Shown here in pieces: positions 1 to 9,036 of a DNA stretch of 64,000 nucleotides. Position 1 is the first letter of the stretch. Each line of letters opens with the position of its first letter. Both the position numbers and the translations under genes were made by a program. The notes beneath the pieces are model-generated. The model did no database searches. It was not told the DNA's origin and saw nothing but the letters and a program-made list of their open reading frames with translations. Origin of the DNA: Halopiger xanaduensis SH-6 (GTDB lineage: Archaea > Halobacteriota > Halobacteria > Halobacteriales > Natrialbaceae); assembly GCF_000217715.1 (NCBI RefSeq), contig NC_015666.1, positions 1,438,270-1,502,269 of the forward strand, read 5' to 3'.

Positions 1-1
1 G

Positions 2-538
2 CTCGCGCTGGTCGACCAGCACGCCGCCGACGAGCGGGTCAACTACGAGCGCCTCCGGGACGCCTTCGCCGACGACCCCGCCGCGCAGGCGCTGGCCTCG
101 CCTGTCGAACTCGAGCTCACTGCCGCCGAGGCCGAAGCCTTCGCGGGGTACGAGGACGCCCTCGAGCGGCTGGGCTTCTACGCCGACCGCGTCGACGACC
201 GGACGATCGCCGTGACGACCGTCCCGGCGGTACTCGAGGAAACCTTGGAGCCCGAGAACCTGCGGGACGTCCTCACCTCCTTCATCGAGGGCGACCGCGA
301 GGCGGGCGCGGAAACGGTCGACGCCCTGGCCGACGAGTTCCTCGGCGATCTGGCCTGCTACCCGTCGCTGACGGGGAACACGTCGCTGACGGAGGGGTCG
401 GTCGTCGACCTCCTCTCGAGGTTAGACGACTGCGAGAATCCCTACTCCTGTCCGCACGGGCGGCCGGTGATCGTCCGGATCGACGAGGACGAGATCGAGG
501 ATCGATTCGAGCGGGATTACCCCGGCCACCAGGGCTGA
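2..538 (+). CDS. mutL: DNA mismatch repair protein MutL, C-terminal part (5' end outside window)
   Basis: Only the last 178 codons are present; the frame is open from base 2 to the TGA at 536. This is the MutL C-terminal dimerisation and endonuclease domain. The metal-binding endonuclease motif of the form DQHA-x2-E-x4-E is visible near the start (residues 5-16, DQHAADERVNYE). The second conserved element CPHGRP follows at partial residues 150-155. In the family, MutL couples MutS mismatch recognition to strand incision, and this motif marks nicking-competent MutL, as expected in an organism without MutH. The ATPase domain must lie upstream. The next gene is convergent. Confidence 0.93.
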   Translation, partial: LALVDQHAADERVNYERLRDAFADDPAAQALASPVELELTAAEAEAFAGYEDALERLGFYADRVDDRTIAVTTVPAVLEETLEPENLRDVLTSFIEGDREAGAETVDALADEFLGDLACYPSLTGNTSLTEGSVVDLLSRLDDCENPYSCPHGRPVIVRIDEDEIEDRFERDYPGHQG

Positions 539-550
539 GTTCGCGGTCGG

Positions 551-1207
551 TTACTCGTCGTTATCGTTCTCGTCCTTGCTTTCGCCGTCGCCCTCGAGAT
601 CGATCGTCTCGACCAACTCCGCGATCGTGTCGCGGTCCCGTTCCGGATCGACGGCGTCGTCCGGAACGCCCGCGACGCCGTCCTCGAGCGGGAGGATGCC
701 GCCGGCGACGCCGAAACTCGAGTCGGTCGGCCAGACGGCGACGTTGGCTTCGGCCGAGATGCGGTCGGTGTCGGATCGACCGTCATCGGCATCGTCGTCC
801 GATTCGGTCTCGGACTCGAGCGGGTAGCTGACGTCGAGGACGTACCATTTCCCTTCTTCCCCGTTCGGCGCCTCAAACTCGAGGGTGTCACGAGTCGCTT
901 CGACGACCAGCCCCTCGTCTTCGACGGTATCGACGAACTGGTTCTTCGCTTTGGGTGCGGCCTTCTCGAACACTGACGACGGCGAGACGCCGATCGTCGA
1001 CAGCGACGGCGAGACCGACAGGTCGACGACGAACAGCGAGCGGAGGGGAATCTTGCTCGCGGCCAGGTCGGCGAGGTCGGTCGCCTCGAGGGGTTCGTAC
1101 AGCGTCGTTTCGGCGGTGATCGACGCGACCATCACGCTCGACTCGCCGGTTGTGGTTCCGGCGGGTCGCCACGAGTCGGCCAGCGATTCCGGCAGGTCAG
1201 CGGTCAT
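551..1207 (-). CDS. Conserved acidic haloarchaeal hypothetical protein
   Basis: This is a 218-residue acidic protein without a signal peptide or clear membrane segment. The first ~135 residues look like a compact alpha/beta domain. An Asp/Glu-rich linker (about residues 133-148) separates it from a shorter C-terminal segment that ends in a charged tail (KDENDNDE). I recognise no catalytic motif and no named family. It is convergent with mutL, with a 12-nt gap. Its ATG at 1207 faces the sodium-solute symporter gene end. Codon use and acidity are normal for this chromosome, so the gene is very probably real, but its function is unknown. Confidence 0.75.
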   Translation of the reverse strand: MTADLPESLADSWRPAGTTTGESSVMVASITAETTLYEPLEATDLADLAASKIPLRSLFVVDLSVSPSLSTIGVSPSSVFEKAAPKAKNQFVDTVEDEGLVVEATRDTLEFEAPNGEEGKWYVLDVSYPLESETESDDDADDGRSDTDRISAEANVAVWPTDSSFGVAGGILPLEDGVAGVPDDAVDPERDRDTIAELVETIDLEGDGESKDENDNDE

Positions 1208-1285
1208 CGGCGTGGCGTACGCGGGCGGTCCTTTTCGGTGTGTTGCTCTCTGGCGCCGGTTGCGAACGGCGCCGGTGGACGGGCA

Positions 1286-2845
1286 TCAGTCCGCCCGCAG
1301 TCCGTCGAAGTAGATCGCTCGCCGTTCGTCGGCCGCGGGCGTCGTGACCAGCGAGACGCCGACGGTGAGGGCGAGTCCGAGCACCATGCCGACGAGGCCG
1401 GCCGTCCAGCCCATGTACGTGCCGCGGAACACCGCCGTGACGACGGGAATCAGTACGGGGGCGACCTCGCCGACCAGCGGCACGGCCGCGACGAACTCGA
1501 GCGCGCCGACGATCGCCCCGACGAACAGGTTGCCGAGGTAGAACGCCTGGCTGCCGAGGATGCCGACCGTGATTCCGGTTCGAGTCGTCCCGCGCCAGTA
1601 GAGCGCGACGAGGACCGGCAGGGCGAGCTGCGCGAAGCCGCTGAAGGCCGCGTCGCCGATGTCGAACAGGGGTGCGGGACTGAGCAGGCTCGCGACGAAC
1701 GCGCCCGTCGCGAAGACGACGACCCCGACGCGGGCCAGTAGATCCTCGCGTCGCTCCGAAAGGGTGCGGTCGACGAACGGCCGGTAGAGGTCCCGGGTGA
1801 AGTACGACGACCCCGACAGCAGCATCGAGTCCGAGGAGGACATCATCGCGGCCATCGCGCCGGCGATGACGAGCGCGGCGAACCAGACCGGCGTGTACTC
1901 GGCCAGCACGGCGGGCAGAACGTTGCCGCCCTCCGGAACCGCGACGCCGAGGCCGCGGGCCCACGCGCCGAGCATGAACGAGGGAACGAACAGCAGGACG
2001 CAGAGAATCGGCCACAGCGCAAAGGAGCGCTTGAGCACCGTGCGCGAGCCCGCAGCGAAGAAGCGCTGGTTCACCTGCGGGAACATCGCGACGCCGAAGC
2101 CGATCGTGATCGCCGTCGAGAGCATCCAGCGGCGCGTGTAGTAGTCGCTGCCTAAAGAGAGAAAGCCCGCGGTTTCCTCGCTCGAGGCGAGCGCCGCGGT
2201 CGCCGCGCCGGGGCCGCCGACCTCGGCCAGCAGCCACAGCAGCGCGACCCAGGTCGTCACGAGCATGAACGCGCCCTGCAGGGTGTCGGTCCAGGCGATC
2301 CCGCGCATCCCGGCGACGACGACGTAGAGGATCATGAACGCGGTGATCAGCCCCGCGCCGGCCGCGTAGGGGACCGCCCCGTCGGTCAGCGCCTCGAGCG
2401 CCGTCCCGGCGCCGACCTGCTGGAGCATGACGTACGGAAAGAGCCACAGCAGGCTGACCCCGGCGACGAGCCCGCGGAGTCGCTTCGAGGCGAAGCGGTC
2501 GCCGAGCATCTCGCCGAGCGTGACGTAGCCCCGCTGGCGGCCCAGGAGCCACTGCTTGTAGCCGATGACGTACCAGAGGATCGCGAAGATGATCCCGTCC
2601 ATCAGGCCCATGACCAGCACCCACTCGGGGCCCTGCGCGTAGGCGACGTTCGGCCCGGCGAAGAAGGTGAACGCCGACAGCAGCGTCGCGAAGGTCGTAA
2701 AGAGGAGGACGACGGTACCGAGCGTTCGGCTTGCGAGGTAGAAGTCCTCGGCGGTGCGGTCCGTGAGTCGATAGGCGACCAACCCGACGGCCAGCGCCAG
2801 CAGGAGGTAGCCGACGATGATGCCGAGTTGTAGCGACAGGTTCAC
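1286..2845 (-). CDS. Sodium:solute symporter family protein
   Basis: This 519-residue polytopic membrane protein has about 13 predicted helices and the layout of the SSS family (PutP/ActP/PanF-like). The N-terminus carries a typical first helix followed by a segment TAEDFYLASR, which resembles the family signature after TM1. The product should import an organic solute with Na+; the substrate cannot be read from the sequence. Its start overlaps the stop of the upstream DUF3311-like gene by 4 nt, so the two are probably co-translated. Such small-subunit/symporter pairs are common in archaea and bacteria. Confidence 0.9.
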   Translation of the reverse strand: MNLSLQLGIIVGYLLLALAVGLVAYRLTDRTAEDFYLASRTLGTVVLLFTTFATLLSAFTFFAGPNVAYAQGPEWVLVMGLMDGIIFAILWYVIGYKQWLLGRQRGYVTLGEMLGDRFASKRLRGLVAGVSLLWLFPYVMLQQVGAGTALEALTDGAVPYAAGAGLITAFMILYVVVAGMRGIAWTDTLQGAFMLVTTWVALLWLLAEVGGPGAATAALASSEETAGFLSLGSDYYTRRWMLSTAITIGFGVAMFPQVNQRFFAAGSRTVLKRSFALWPILCVLLFVPSFMLGAWARGLGVAVPEGGNVLPAVLAEYTPVWFAALVIAGAMAAMMSSSDSMLLSGSSYFTRDLYRPFVDRTLSERREDLLARVGVVVFATGAFVASLLSPAPLFDIGDAAFSGFAQLALPVLVALYWRGTTRTGITVGILGSQAFYLGNLFVGAIVGALEFVAAVPLVGEVAPVLIPVVTAVFRGTYMGWTAGLVGMVLGLALTVGVSLVTTPAADERRAIYFDGLRAD

Positions 2846-3108
2846 GGCGCGTCACCCCGCGATTGTGCCCCCGCGTCGTTCGGCTCCGCGTCCCGCTCCC
2901 CGTATCGCGGTTCGATGCCGAGTCCCCACGCCCGCTGGGCGAAGTACCGGAAGACCAGCGACGCGAGGCCCATCCAGCCGACGTGCCACCAGAGCCACAG
3001 CGGCACCCCGGCGACGGTCGCGTCGTTGCCCCAGAGGAACCACGGAATCGACAGCGCGCAGAGTACAACCCCAACGGCGATCCACCCGCCGAGTTCGAGA
3101 CGTCGCAT
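2842..3108 (-). CDS. DUF3311-like small membrane partner of the symporter
   Basis: This 88-residue protein has two predicted transmembrane helices with tryptophan-rich loops (IPWFLWGND, PLWLWWHVGW), typical of the DUF3311 family found beside SSS transporters. I start it at the ATG at 3108 rather than at the upstream in-frame codon at 3228: the extra 40 residues are not membrane-like, and an AT-rich box (around 3134-3141 on the minus strand) lies about 27 nt upstream of 3108, which would give a leaderless mRNA. It overlaps the symporter gene by 4 nt. The role as a transporter subunit is inferred from pairing. Confidence 0.8.
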   Translation of the reverse strand: MRRLELGGWIAVGVVLCALSIPWFLWGNDATVAGVPLWLWWHVGWMGLASLVFRYFAQRAWGLGIEPRYGERDAEPNDAGAQSRGDAP

Positions 3109-3322
3109 ATCGGCGCTCAGTAGTCGATGTGGGTAATTGTTTCGTTCGGTACCCAATATTGAAGACAATCGTTCTTCAGCCGTGCGTGTCGTCGGTCCTC
3201 GGTCACCCGTCGCAGTGACAGCCGTCATCCCGGGGCCCGCCGGCGATTCCGCGTAGCTAAAAGCACTCTTTCAGGTAGGAAAAGGAGTATAAGTGTCGGA
3301 GAGAGAATGCTATCCGACCCAA

Positions 3323-4243
3323 ATGGCCCGTCTGTTCCCATTCCGATCGGACACGTCGCCAGAGGAGGGCCAACCCCGCGTCGTCGAACTCGAGGGGGAG
3401 GACGCTGACGCGGTGTTCAGCGCCCTCTCGTCGACGACGGCTCGCCGGATCTACGCGCGACTCGACGAGGAACCGGGGACGCCCAGCGACGTCGCCGACG
3501 CCGTCGACTCCTCGATTCAGAACGTTCGCTACCACCTCGAGAACTTAGAAGAGGCCGGCCTCGTCGAGGTCGTCGACACCTGGTACTCCTCGCGGGGCAA
3601 CGAGATGAGCGTCTACGCGACGACGGACGGGCCCTTGATCGTCACGAGCGACGAATCGACGGCCTCGCAGCTTAAGACGGCGCTCTCGCGGCTGATCGGC
3701 GGTATCGGCGCGCTCGCCGGCGGGAGCCTCCTCGTCCAGTACGGGTTGACGGAGTGGTTCGGATCGGCTCGGACGGAATCGGCCGGCGACGGTGGCGGCG
3801 CCGGCGGAGCTAACGGCGCCGCGGTGTCGGAATCGGACGGTGCAGCGGACGATCGTTCCGGTAACGGCAACGGAGCGGACGGCGACGGCGCCGAGAGTGC
3901 AGACGGCGGCGACGGTGCCGAGGAGGGCGGAGACGACATGTCGATCGCCGAGGAATCGTCCGACTCCGACTCCGCCGACGGAGACGGCGGGACGGATACC
4001 GCCGACACGGGCGCCGAGAACGGCGCCGAGGCGGGCGGCGATTCGGCGACCGATGTCAACGAGACGTTCGACGCCGCGCCGGACGGCGGCGACGGCGCCG
4101 TCGAGAACGCGGCCGACGGCGGGGCCGAGGCGGCGGACGCCGTCCTGCAGACGGTGCCGCCGGGACTGCTCTTCTTTCTGGGCGGACTCGCGGTGTTGCT
4201 CGCGGTCACGATCTACTGGTACTGGTACCGTCCCGCGTATTAG
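3323..4243 (+). CDS. Winged-helix (ArsR-type) protein with predicted membrane segments and acidic linker
   Basis: This is a 306-residue protein. Residues ~25-95 form a winged-helix DNA-binding domain of ArsR type, with a helix-turn-helix segment TPSDVADAVDSSIQNVRYHL. A hydrophobic segment follows at ~128-148. Residues ~150-275 are an Ala/Gly/Asp/Glu linker of very low complexity. A strong C-terminal hydrophobic helix (about 277-300) precedes an aromatic tail (YWYWYRPAY). The layout suggests a membrane-anchored transcription factor. I chose ATG 3323; a TATA-like TATAAG at about 3287-3293 lies ~30 nt upstream. Its target is unknown. Confidence 0.82.
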   Translation: MARLFPFRSDTSPEEGQPRVVELEGEDADAVFSALSSTTARRIYARLDEEPGTPSDVADAVDSSIQNVRYHLENLEEAGLVEVVDTWYSSRGNEMSVYATTDGPLIVTSDESTASQLKTALSRLIGGIGALAGGSLLVQYGLTEWFGSARTESAGDGGGAGGANGAAVSESDGAADDRSGNGNGADGDGAESADGGDGAEEGGDDMSIAEESSDSDSADGDGGTDTADTGAENGAEAGGDSATDVNETFDAAPDGGDGAVENAADGGAEAADAVLQTVPPGLLFFLGGLAVLLAVTIYWYWYRPAY

Positions 4244-4354
4244 TCGGACATTCCGGATGTCAACAGCTATTTGCCCGTCACGACCGACATTCGTAACAAA
4301 CGGTCTCTGTACGCCTCTCGCGTCACCGCCTCCCCCGCCGGGGACAGATCTCCA

Positions 4355-5923
4355 ATGGAAGACACGTCGAAATACCTCATTCACGCGGACGTCACGGCTG
4401 ACGGGGTCGTCGAGCGGAGCGACGTCGTCGGCGCCGTCTTCGGGCAGACCGAAGGCCTGCTCGGCGACGAACTCGATCTCCGCGATCTCCGCCAGTCGCA
4501 GAAAGTCGGTCGTATCGACGTCGAAATAGCCAGCACCGCCGGCCAGTCGCACGGCCACCTCACCATCGCGACCAGCCTCGACAAGGTCGAAACCGCGACG
4601 CTCGCCGCCGCCCTCGAGACGATCACCCGGATCGGCCCCTGCCGCGCCGACCTCGAGGTGACCGAGATCGAGGACGTCCGAGCCGCGAAGCGCAAGGAGG
4701 TCGTCGACCGCGCGAAGGAACTGCTGCACACGGCCTTCGACGACAGCGTGATGACCTCCGAGGAGATCCTCGCGGAGGTCCGCCAGCACGTCCGCGTCGA
4801 GGACATCACGGAGTACGAGGGCCTGCCCGCCGGTCCGCGGGTCGGCGAGAGCGACGCGATCATCGTCGTCGAGGGCCGCGCGGACGTTCTCACGCTCCTC
4901 AAGTACGGCGTCAAGAACGCCATCGCGGTCGAGGGGACGAACGTCCCGGACGCCGTCGCGGAGCTCACCCGCCACCGCACCGTCACCGCCTTCCTCGACG
5001 GCGACCGCGGCGGCGACCTCATCCTCGAGGAGCTCTCGCAGGTCGGCGACATCGACTACGTCGCCTTCGCCCCCGCGGGGGAGTCGGTCGAGGAACTCGA
5101 CCACCACCAGCTGTTCGCCGCGCTGCGGAACAAGGTTCCCTACGAGACGGTTTCCGGGCTGAACGAGCCCCGCGAGGCCGTCGCCGCAACTGACGGGAGT
5201 ACGACGCCCGCGCCGGCTCCCGGTGCGACCGACGCCACCGACGCGACTGACGCGATTGACGCGACCGACGCGACCGACGAAACGAACGGCAGCGATGCAA
5301 GCGCGGATTCGAATGCAGGCGACGCCCTCCCGCGCTCGCCCGCGATCGACGGAACGCGGTCGGCCAGCGAGTACGATTCGGCAGGAACCGACCCGACGCA
5401 TTCGCTCGAGTCGAGCGCCGCGAGCGACACGCGACCGGCAGCGGACTCGAGCACCGGCGCCGATCTCGAGGGCGAGGGCGAGACGCCGAAGCCTGCCCAC
5501 GACCGCGAACCGGGCGCCGAGAGCGCCGAGTCAGCGGCGGACGCCGAGACGGAAGCCGGGACTGCGGCCGAATCCCGTACGGACGACGCGGACGCGACCG
5601 AATCCGAACCGACGACCGTCTACGAACACGCCACCGACGTCATCCGGGGGGACTCCGATCGCGTTCGGTTCCTCGGTGCGGCCGGTGAAGCCATCGCCGA
5701 CGCCGACGCCGGCGAGGCTTACGACGCCCTCGCGAACCTCGAGACGGTCCCGACGACGGTCGTTCTGGACGGCATTCTTTCGCAACGACTGCTCGATCTG
5801 GCGGCCGACCGCGGCGTCGATCGGATCGTCGCGGACGCGCTGGGCCAGTTCACGAAGCGACCGACCGACGTTCGGATCCACGCGATCGAGGCCGTGGCCG
5901 AAGAACCGCCGAACGGCAACTGA
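4355..5923 (+). CDS. dnaG: Archaeal DnaG-type primase / exosome-associated DnaG
   Basis: This 522-residue protein has the archaeal DnaG architecture: an N-terminal domain (1-160), then a Toprim domain with the catalytic glutamate in VVEGRAD (E173) and the metal-binding DGDRGG (D215, D217). Archaeal DnaG is known as an RNA exosome subunit with weak primase activity. After ~residue 280 there is a long acidic low-complexity insert that includes DATDATDAIDATDATDE. A conserved C-terminal domain (about 430-520) follows. ATG 4355 is chosen because homology begins at MEDTSKYLIH. It lies 111 nt downstream of the winged-helix gene. Confidence 0.93.
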   Translation: MEDTSKYLIHADVTADGVVERSDVVGAVFGQTEGLLGDELDLRDLRQSQKVGRIDVEIASTAGQSHGHLTIATSLDKVETATLAAALETITRIGPCRADLEVTEIEDVRAAKRKEVVDRAKELLHTAFDDSVMTSEEILAEVRQHVRVEDITEYEGLPAGPRVGESDAIIVVEGRADVLTLLKYGVKNAIAVEGTNVPDAVAELTRHRTVTAFLDGDRGGDLILEELSQVGDIDYVAFAPAGESVEELDHHQLFAALRNKVPYETVSGLNEPREAVAATDGSTTPAPAPGATDATDATDAIDATDATDETNGSDASADSNAGDALPRSPAIDGTRSASEYDSAGTDPTHSLESSAASDTRPAADSSTGADLEGEGETPKPAHDREPGAESAESAADAETEAGTAAESRTDDADATESEPTTVYEHATDVIRGDSDRVRFLGAAGEAIADADAGEAYDALANLETVPTTVVLDGILSQRLLDLAADRGVDRIVADALGQFTKRPTDVRIHAIEAVAEEPPNGN

Positions 5924-6113
5924 ACGCCGTACTATCGGTTGAACCGAGATCTCGAGGCCAATCGATTGGAACCGGAACCGGATCCGGAACTGGATCGCCC
6001 CGGCACAGGGAACCGCACATATTCGCCCAATATCCCGTTCTGATGTGTGTAATCGTTGCGCAGAGCGCCCGTAGGCCGGGATATTGATATATGGGCCGTG
6101 GCAAGAGGCGGTG

Positions 6114-6407
6114 ATGAGCCCGCCACCGGCCGCCGCACTCGCACTCCTCGGAATCTGGGTGCTCATGGTCTTTTTCGTGACGAACGAGACGGGGTACGCG
6201 CAACTGCGCTCGGACGGCGACGCCGTCAGCGTTCCCGAGCCCGAACTCGAGCCAGAATCCGAACCCGCGACTGTCGAGAGCGACGGGGCCGCTCGGGCGG
6301 ACGCCGACCGGTACGACTCGAACGACGGGGCAACGAGTAACCCGGTTTCGGACCCGAATCAAGAGTCGGAACCGCCGTCCGGTATCCACTCACCGGCCGA
6401 CGACTGA
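6114..6407 (+). CDS. Small single-pass membrane protein, acidic tail
   Basis: This 97-residue protein consists of one N-terminal hydrophobic helix (about residues 3-24) followed by an acidic, Glu/Pro/Asp-rich tail. The start at ATG 6114 fits a TATA-like ATATTGATATA box centred near 6085, giving a leaderless or nearly leaderless transcript. Its 3' end overlaps the end of the convergent exported-protein gene by 18 nt (6390-6407). No family or function is recognised. Composition is normal for a haloarchaeal envelope protein. Confidence 0.65.
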   Translation: MSPPPAAALALLGIWVLMVFFVTNETGYAQLRSDGDAVSVPEPELEPESEPATVESDGAARADADRYDSNDGATSNPVSDPNQESEPPSGIHSPADD

Positions 6408-7448
6408 TTGTCCGTCGAACGCACCCTCGAGTCCGGCCGCGGCCAACTGCGCCTCCAGCAGGCTTTCGGTCGCGACATCGGCGTTGACGGCGACGCCCTG
6501 CCCGCACTGCTCGACGCTGACCGAGTCGATTCCGGCGGCGGCGTCGGTCGCGAGATCCTCGAGTCCCTCGCGAACCGTCGTGACCGATAGCGCTTCATCG
6601 CCGACGAGTCCGTACGTAATTTCGCTCCGGCCGTCCCCCTCTGGATCCACCGAAACTGATGCGCCCAGCGCCGCCGCGCGCTCGAGGATCGGAGCGAGCG
6701 ATTGACGGCCGTCGGCGAGCACCGATCGAATCTGCGCTCGCGTACCGGCGTCGAGGGCTGCGGTTACGGTCAGATCGCCGCTTCCGGCCTCGTCGAGGAC
6801 CGCCCCGACGGCGGCCGCGGGCGAACCGCTGCTGGCTGACGCGGGCCCTCGAACCGCCGCGGCCCGATTCGACTGCCGGACGACGGTATCGACGCGGGCC
6901 AGTCCGTTCGTAAACGGCGATCCGTCGTCCGAGCGGCCGGCAACCGCCCGTCCGTTTTGCTGCGTCTCGTAGCCGACGACAACGGCTGAGTCGGCTACGC
7001 CGACGGCGAACGGGCCGTCGCGGGCTGCGTAGCGGTCGACGCCGTTTCGCTCGCCCACCGCGACGAAGCCGCGACGTCGCAGGATCGATCCGACGGCGTC
7101 GGCGGCGATCGATCCGGTCGCGACGACCGTTCCCCCGACGAGGTCGCCGTCGGCGACGCGGCCGGTGCCGCTAACCGACGCGAAATCCGCGAGCGAGAGC
7201 GTCCCGAACCCGTACTCGAACCGCCGCTCGAGCGTCTCGACGACGGGTGCGAGCGTCGCGGGACGCCCCGCCGAGCGGATCGCGGTTCGGTTCGCCTCGA
7301 ACGCCACCGTCGTCGCACCGCGCGCGTTTCCACCGTCGGACGCGTCCGCGCCGGCGGACCGCGCCGCTGCGCCGGCGGCGCCGAACAGTGCCGTCCCGCC
7401 GGTGACGAGTCCCGTTACCGTCCGAAGCAGCGATCGTCTCGAGTCCAT
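6390..7448 (-). CDS. Tat-signal exported haloarchaeal hypothetical protein
   Basis: This 352-residue protein begins MDSRRSLLRTVTGLVTGG, a twin-arginine motif (SRRSLLR) followed by a hydrophobic alanine/glycine-rich h-region, so Tat-dependent export is likely. No lipobox cysteine is obvious. The mature part is rich in Val, Ala, Gly and Asp and appears to contain two similar alpha/beta halves. I recognise no family or active-site motif. It is convergent with the small membrane protein gene and overlaps it by 18 nt. Extracytoplasmic location is inferred from the signal. Confidence 0.75.
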   Translation of the reverse strand: MDSRRSLLRTVTGLVTGGTALFGAAGAAARSAGADASDGGNARGATTVAFEANRTAIRSAGRPATLAPVVETLERRFEYGFGTLSLADFASVSGTGRVADGDLVGGTVVATGSIAADAVGSILRRRGFVAVGERNGVDRYAARDGPFAVGVADSAVVVGYETQQNGRAVAGRSDDGSPFTNGLARVDTVVRQSNRAAAVRGPASASSGSPAAAVGAVLDEAGSGDLTVTAALDAGTRAQIRSVLADGRQSLAPILERAAALGASVSVDPEGDGRSEITYGLVGDEALSVTTVREGLEDLATDAAAGIDSVSVEQCGQGVAVNADVATESLLEAQLAAAGLEGAFDGQSVVGR

Positions 7449-7529
7449 ACGCGGTTTCCGCGGGGACGCTATAAAAACGGGGTTCGGCGTTTTCCGAACT
7501 GGAAAACGAGCTGATACGAACGGGGGCGG

Positions 7530-8873
7530 TCAGCCGAACACCGCGAACGAGAGCACCAACAGTGCGCAGACGAGCGCGCCGGACAGCGTCGCGAGGAAGT
7601 TCACGCCCTGATTGCCGAGGAACGAGCCCTCGAGGGTCGCCCCGAGCAGGCTGTCGACGGTCATGCCGACGAAGCCGGCGGCGACGATGATCGCCGCGCC
7701 GGCGACCCCGACTTCGGGGAACAGCAGGTAGGAGATGCCGGCGACGACGGCCGCACCCGCGAGGCCGGCGAGTTCGCCCTGCCAGGTGACGCCGCCGTCC
7801 GTGCCGGGTTCGACGGGCTCGAGCGTCGTGATCAGCCGCGGCGTCTCGAAGACGCTGCCGATCTCGCTCGAGAGGGTGTCGCTCATCGCGGTCGCGACCG
7901 AGCCGGCGAAGGCGAACAGGAACACGCTGGGCTCGAGTTCGCCGGGCAGCAGCGTCGCCGAACTGGCGGCGTAGCCGAGGACGGCGGCGATCGCGACCGC
8001 GGCGTTGCCGAGGACGTTCCCGCTGCCGCGCGCGCCGTCGTTATCTTCGGCGACGCCGAGTTGCTCCTTGCGATCGTAGCGGAACTTCGTCGACAGCCCC
8101 CCGATCGCGAAGAAGGACACGAGGACGACGAACCAGCCGTACCCCCCCAGCACGATCGTTAGCAGGCAGAGGAGAACGCCGGTGAGCATCCCCGCGACGG
8201 AGGCCGTCTCGAGCGCGTACGCGAGGTAGCCGAACCCGACGGTCACCGCCAGCGCGGCCGCGATCTCGACCGTTCCCAGCGCCGGCTCGAGTTCCGCGAG
8301 TAGCCACAGCAGGAAGCCGACCGAGAGCATGACGACGGGGTCGTCGTACAGCAGGAGCATGTCCCGCAGCAGGGCTGCGAGCAACGCGCCGGTGGCCGCG
8401 AGGAAAATCATCGTCGGCAGCGCCGCCTCGAGCGACGGACCCAGCGCCGTCCCACCGATGGCGGCCGTCGCGACCTGCCCGACGACCGCGGCGACCGTCG
8501 CGACGGCTGCGAAGACCGTCACGCGGGCCACGTCGTGGTCGGTGCGCAGGCGAGCGAGTTGCTCGCCGAGGTTCCCGTAGCCGACGAGGACGGCGGTGCC
8601 GACGAAGACTTCGGTCGGCAGCGAGGCCCGCACGCTGATCAGTCCGAGCGCGACGATCGCCAGCACGAACGTGATGAGACCGTAGAGGCGGCCGTCCTCG
8701 TAGTCGCCCGGATAGGCGAGGAGATCGAACAGCGGGCCGTCGGTGACGACGGCGGACCCCAGGAGGACGACCGCAGCGATCGCCGCTGCGACCTGCGGAC
8801 CGAAGAGCGGAACGGCGAGCGCGAGCGTACACAGGGCCGCGAAGACGCCGGCTCGCCGGACGGGTGCTGTCAC
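7530..8873 (-). CDS. DUF92 family membrane protein (possible polyprenol/phytol phosphate kinase relative)
   Basis: This is a 447-residue, highly hydrophobic protein with about 12 predicted helices. The C-terminal ~230 residues match the DUF92/TIGR00297 family, with features such as GGLSTKFRYDRKE, an Asn/Gly-rich segment and SDTLSSEIG. The family includes plant VTE6, a phytyl-phosphate kinase, and is related to CTP-dependent dolichol kinases. The N-terminal ~200 residues are an additional membrane half absent from short DUF92 proteins. The start is a GTG at 8873. The neighbouring cis-prenyltransferase genes suggest a role in polyprenol phosphate metabolism, which is inference. Confidence 0.88.
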   Translation of the reverse strand: MTAPVRRAGVFAALCTLALAVPLFGPQVAAAIAAVVLLGSAVVTDGPLFDLLAYPGDYEDGRLYGLITFVLAIVALGLISVRASLPTEVFVGTAVLVGYGNLGEQLARLRTDHDVARVTVFAAVATVAAVVGQVATAAIGGTALGPSLEAALPTMIFLAATGALLAALLRDMLLLYDDPVVMLSVGFLLWLLAELEPALGTVEIAAALAVTVGFGYLAYALETASVAGMLTGVLLCLLTIVLGGYGWFVVLVSFFAIGGLSTKFRYDRKEQLGVAEDNDGARGSGNVLGNAAVAIAAVLGYAASSATLLPGELEPSVFLFAFAGSVATAMSDTLSSEIGSVFETPRLITTLEPVEPGTDGGVTWQGELAGLAGAAVVAGISYLLFPEVGVAGAAIIVAAGFVGMTVDSLLGATLEGSFLGNQGVNFLATLSGALVCALLVLSFAVFG

Positions 8874-9005
8874 GATACCGGTGTCTTTCTGTCGGGTTTA
8901 CTTGAAGGTTCCCGAACTCGGCGCAGCGGACGTTTCGGCCGTGTCAGTGGGTCTCGCGCGAACCGTGACCTTCGAATCCCGTCACGATTCGGTACGACCC
9001 GTAAC

Positions 9006-9015
9006 CGGTATAGTA
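9006..9015 (+). promoter_or_regulatory. TATA-like box of the UppS-like gene
   Basis: The sequence GGTATAGTAT centred near 9011 lies about 26 nt before the GTG at 9037. This is the spacing expected for an archaeal promoter driving a leaderless mRNA, and it supports GTG 9037 as the translation start. Confidence 0.5.
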
Positions 9016-9036
9016 TCGGACCGGAAACCGGAAGGC

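Noticed and set aside
5221-5283. Short tandem repeats that might suggest a CRISPR-like array
   Set aside because: They are codon-level repeats of Asp-Ala-Thr inside dnaG, with no spacers of regular length.
3545-5500. A 651-codon minus-strand frame opposite the winged-helix and dnaG genes
   Set aside because: Antisense to dnaG, Arg/Gly-rich, without any recognised domain; dnaG motifs are unambiguous on the other strand.
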